The notes below the pieces were generated by a model. The model was given only the letters and a program-made list of their open reading frames with translations. It did not search any database and was not told the DNA's origin. DNA of 64,000 nt from Pseudomonas graminis (lineage in GTDB: Bacteria; Pseudomonadota; Gammaproteobacteria; Pseudomonadales; Pseudomonadaceae). Position numbers and translations under genes: made by a program. Of the stretch, positions 62,640 to 64,000 are shown one piece after another (the stretch's first letter is position 1; each line of letters opens with the position of its first letter). The DNA lies in contig NZ_FOHW01000002.1 of NCBI RefSeq assembly GCF_900111735.1, positions 240,781 to 304,780 of the forward strand, in the 5' to 3' direction.

Positions 62640-63038
62640 TCAGGCGCTCGCGGCCAGTGCGCGCAAGGTAGTCATGGCCTCCTGCGCGTCGTCCTTACCC
62701 ACGAAAAGATGGTCGTGGTAAAAGCCCGCGACCACGTTGCAACTGATGCCCGCCTGGCCCAGTGCGCTGGCGAACGCTGCGGTCAACCCGACTGCCGCGA
62801 GTGAGGAATGAACGGTCAGGGTGATCCAGGCCATGACGTAATCGCAGTCCAGGCCCAGTTGCTGCGCCTGGCTGCGTTCGAGGATGACGGTCAGGCCCTC
62901 ACGCTCCCGGAAGCTGCCGATGACTTCAATCCCCTCTATACGGCGGCTGTCCGTCACGGTGCAGAACACGTAGTCACCGTCGTTCAGTTCGGGGTTCATG
63001 CTGCGCAGCAATGCGCTAAGGGAAGTTTCGCCAGTCAT
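62640..63038 (-). CDS. ACT-domain-containing protein (COG3602-like)
   Basis: This protein of about 132 residues has two ACT-like halves: DGDYVFCTVTDSRRIEGIEVIGSFREREGLTVILER and WITLTVHSSLAAVGLTAAFASALGQAGISCNVVAGFYHDHLFVG. The second is a typical amino-acid-binding ACT fold. It lies between argO and argP and is presumably linked to basic-amino-acid sensing. No strong ribosome binding site is visible. ATG at 63038 is chosen for the family start MTGETSLSALL; an ATG at 63056 is possible. Confidence 0.85.
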   Translation of the reverse strand: MTGETSLSALLRSMNPELNDGDYVFCTVTDSRRIEGIEVIGSFREREGLTVILERSQAQQLGLDCDYVMAWITLTVHSSLAAVGLTAAFASALGQAGISCNVVAGFYHDHLFVGKDDAQEAMTTLRALAASA

Positions 63039-63147
63039 TGATAGTTCGCCGTCCATTGAGGGTGTGCCGTGAATCAGTGGTGGCGATTGTCAGCCGACAG
63101 CGGGTATAAGAAAAACCAATAAAGCTCATCACCCATTAGAGAAACTG

Positions 63148-64000
63148 ATGTTCGACTACAAGTTGCTTTCCGCGCTGGCGGCGGTGATCGAACAAGCCGG
63201 CTTCGAGCGCGCCGCCCAAGTACTTGGTCTTTCGCAGTCCGCGGTATCCCAGCGCATCAAGCTTCTGGAGGCGCGGGTCGGCCAGCCAGTACTGGTTCGG
63301 GCGACGCCGCCCACGCCGACAGACATCGGCCGGCGCTTGCTCAACCATGTGCAGCAGGTGCGTTTGCTGGAGCGGGATCTGCAAAGCGTGGTACCGGCGC
63401 TGGACGAAGGCGGTATGCCCGAACGTTTGCGCATCGCGCTGAACGCCGACAGCCTGGCCACCTGGTGGGCCCTCGCAGTGGGGGACTTCTGTGCCGAGCA
63501 TCGATTGCTCACTGATCTGGTGGTCGAGGACCAGGATGTTGGCCTCAAGCGCATGCGCGCCGGTGAAGTGGCCGCGTGCCTGTGCGGCAGTGAACGGCCG
63601 GTGGCAGGGGCGCGGAGTCTATTGCTTGGCGCCATGCGCTACCGGGCGCTGGCCAGCCCTGACTTTATCGATCGGCATTTCCCGCAGGGCGTGACGCCCC
63701 AGGCGGTGGCCCGATCGCCCGCGCTGGTGTTTGGCCCGGATGATTTCCTGCAGCACCGCTATCTCGCTTCGCTGGGAGTCGAGGGCGGATTCGAGCATCA
63801 TTTATGTCCGTCGTCCGAAGGTTTCACGCGCATGGTCGAAGCCGGAATGGGCTGGGGACTGGTGCCTGAGTTGCAGGTTCGTGGGCAATTGGCGAGCGGT
63901 CAGTTGGTCGAGTTGCTGGCCGATCACTGCATTGATGTGCCGTTGTACTGGCATCATTGGCGCAATGGCGGTCGGTTGCTGACAGAGCTGACGGACCATC
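63148..64000 (+). CDS. argP: LysR-type regulator ArgP, 3' end outside the window
   Basis: The frame is open from the ATG to the window edge, giving 284 residues of the usual 295-300. The winged helix is at residues 1-60 (LLSALAAVIEQAGFERAAQVLGLSQSAVSQRIKLLEARVGQPVLVR), followed by a LysR substrate domain (LRIALNADSLATWWALAVGDF, EGFTRMVEAGMGWGLVPELQV). ArgP (IciA) senses arginine and lysine and activates argO. It is divergent from the ACT-domain and argO genes; 109 bases separate the start codons. Confidence 0.92.
   Translation, partial: MFDYKLLSALAAVIEQAGFERAAQVLGLSQSAVSQRIKLLEARVGQPVLVRATPPTPTDIGRRLLNHVQQVRLLERDLQSVVPALDEGGMPERLRIALNADSLATWWALAVGDFCAEHRLLTDLVVEDQDVGLKRMRAGEVAACLCGSERPVAGARSLLLGAMRYRALASPDFIDRHFPQGVTPQAVARSPALVFGPDDFLQHRYLASLGVEGGFEHHLCPSSEGFTRMVEAGMGWGLVPELQVRGQLASGQLVELLADHCIDVPLYWHHWRNGGRLLTELTDH

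Overview
The window is a chromosomal segment of a Pseudomonas, most likely of the P. syringae / P. fluorescens lineage. The evidence is the mraZ-to-lpxC cell-wall and division cluster followed by dciA, secA, argJ, panE, yajQ, ampG, groESL, colRS, mexVW, the imelysin cluster, bifA, sodB and argO/argP. As far as I remember it, this is the order of the P. aeruginosa core chromosome. Pseudomonas-type REP/REPIN repeats with GTAGGAG...GCTTG cores lie between several genes. Almost all of the DNA has the high-GC, NNC/NNG-rich codon pattern of the genus.

Layout. 1-700: the 3' end of rsmI and the RNase P RNA gene. 0.9-18.9 kb: the complete dcw operon (mraZ, rsmH, ftsL, ftsI, murE, murF, mraY, murD, ftsW, murG, murC, ddlB, ftsQ, ftsA, ftsZ) plus lpxC, with start/stop overlaps at most junctions. 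18.9-19.4 kb: a non-coding composite repeat. 19.4-29.7 kb: dciA, secA, argJ, a glutathione S-transferase, a Nudix-ThiE fusion, a cobalamin adenosyltransferase, a sensor kinase and panE. 29.8-38.5 kb: yajQ, mscS, ampG, an alkyltransferase-like protein, a DUF481 outer-membrane protein, a HugZ-like protein, fxsA and groES-groEL. 38.6-39.2 kb: a second copy of the composite repeat plus GGGGAC-type repeats. 39.2-44.0 kb: a cell-envelope module (PAP2 phosphatase, colR, colS, methyltransferase, LPS-kinase-like protein and a small exported protein) with two candidate ColR boxes. 44.2-48.5 kb: the mexVW efflux pump. 48.8-54.7 kb: a periplasmic iron-uptake-like cluster of two imelysins, a di-heme DUF1111 lipoprotein and a DUF1513 protein, interrupted by an AP2-domain gene. 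54.9-57.9 kb: bifA and sodB. 62.0-64.0 kb: argO, an ACT-domain protein and argP.

The most unusual part is a compact cassette at about 58.2-61.8 kb, on the minus strand, between sodB and argO. Its G+C content is visibly lower than that of its neighbours. It starts with a consensus -35 box and a hairpin-forming leader. Then come a 26-residue peptide gene with a strong ribosome binding site, a perfect 9-bp-stem terminator directly after the peptide, a SagB-type flavin oxidoreductase with an RRE-like N-terminal region, an AurF-like diiron N-oxygenase that keeps all seven metal ligands, and a Bcr/CflA-type MFS exporter. There is no YcaO, lanthipeptide synthetase, radical SAM enzyme or peptidase nearby. 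I read it as a candidate minimal peptide-derived natural-product pathway: abundant precursor peptide, two oxidative tailoring enzymes and one exporter. I do not recognise it as any characterised system.

No tRNA, rRNA, CRISPR array, intact insertion sequence or prophage was seen.
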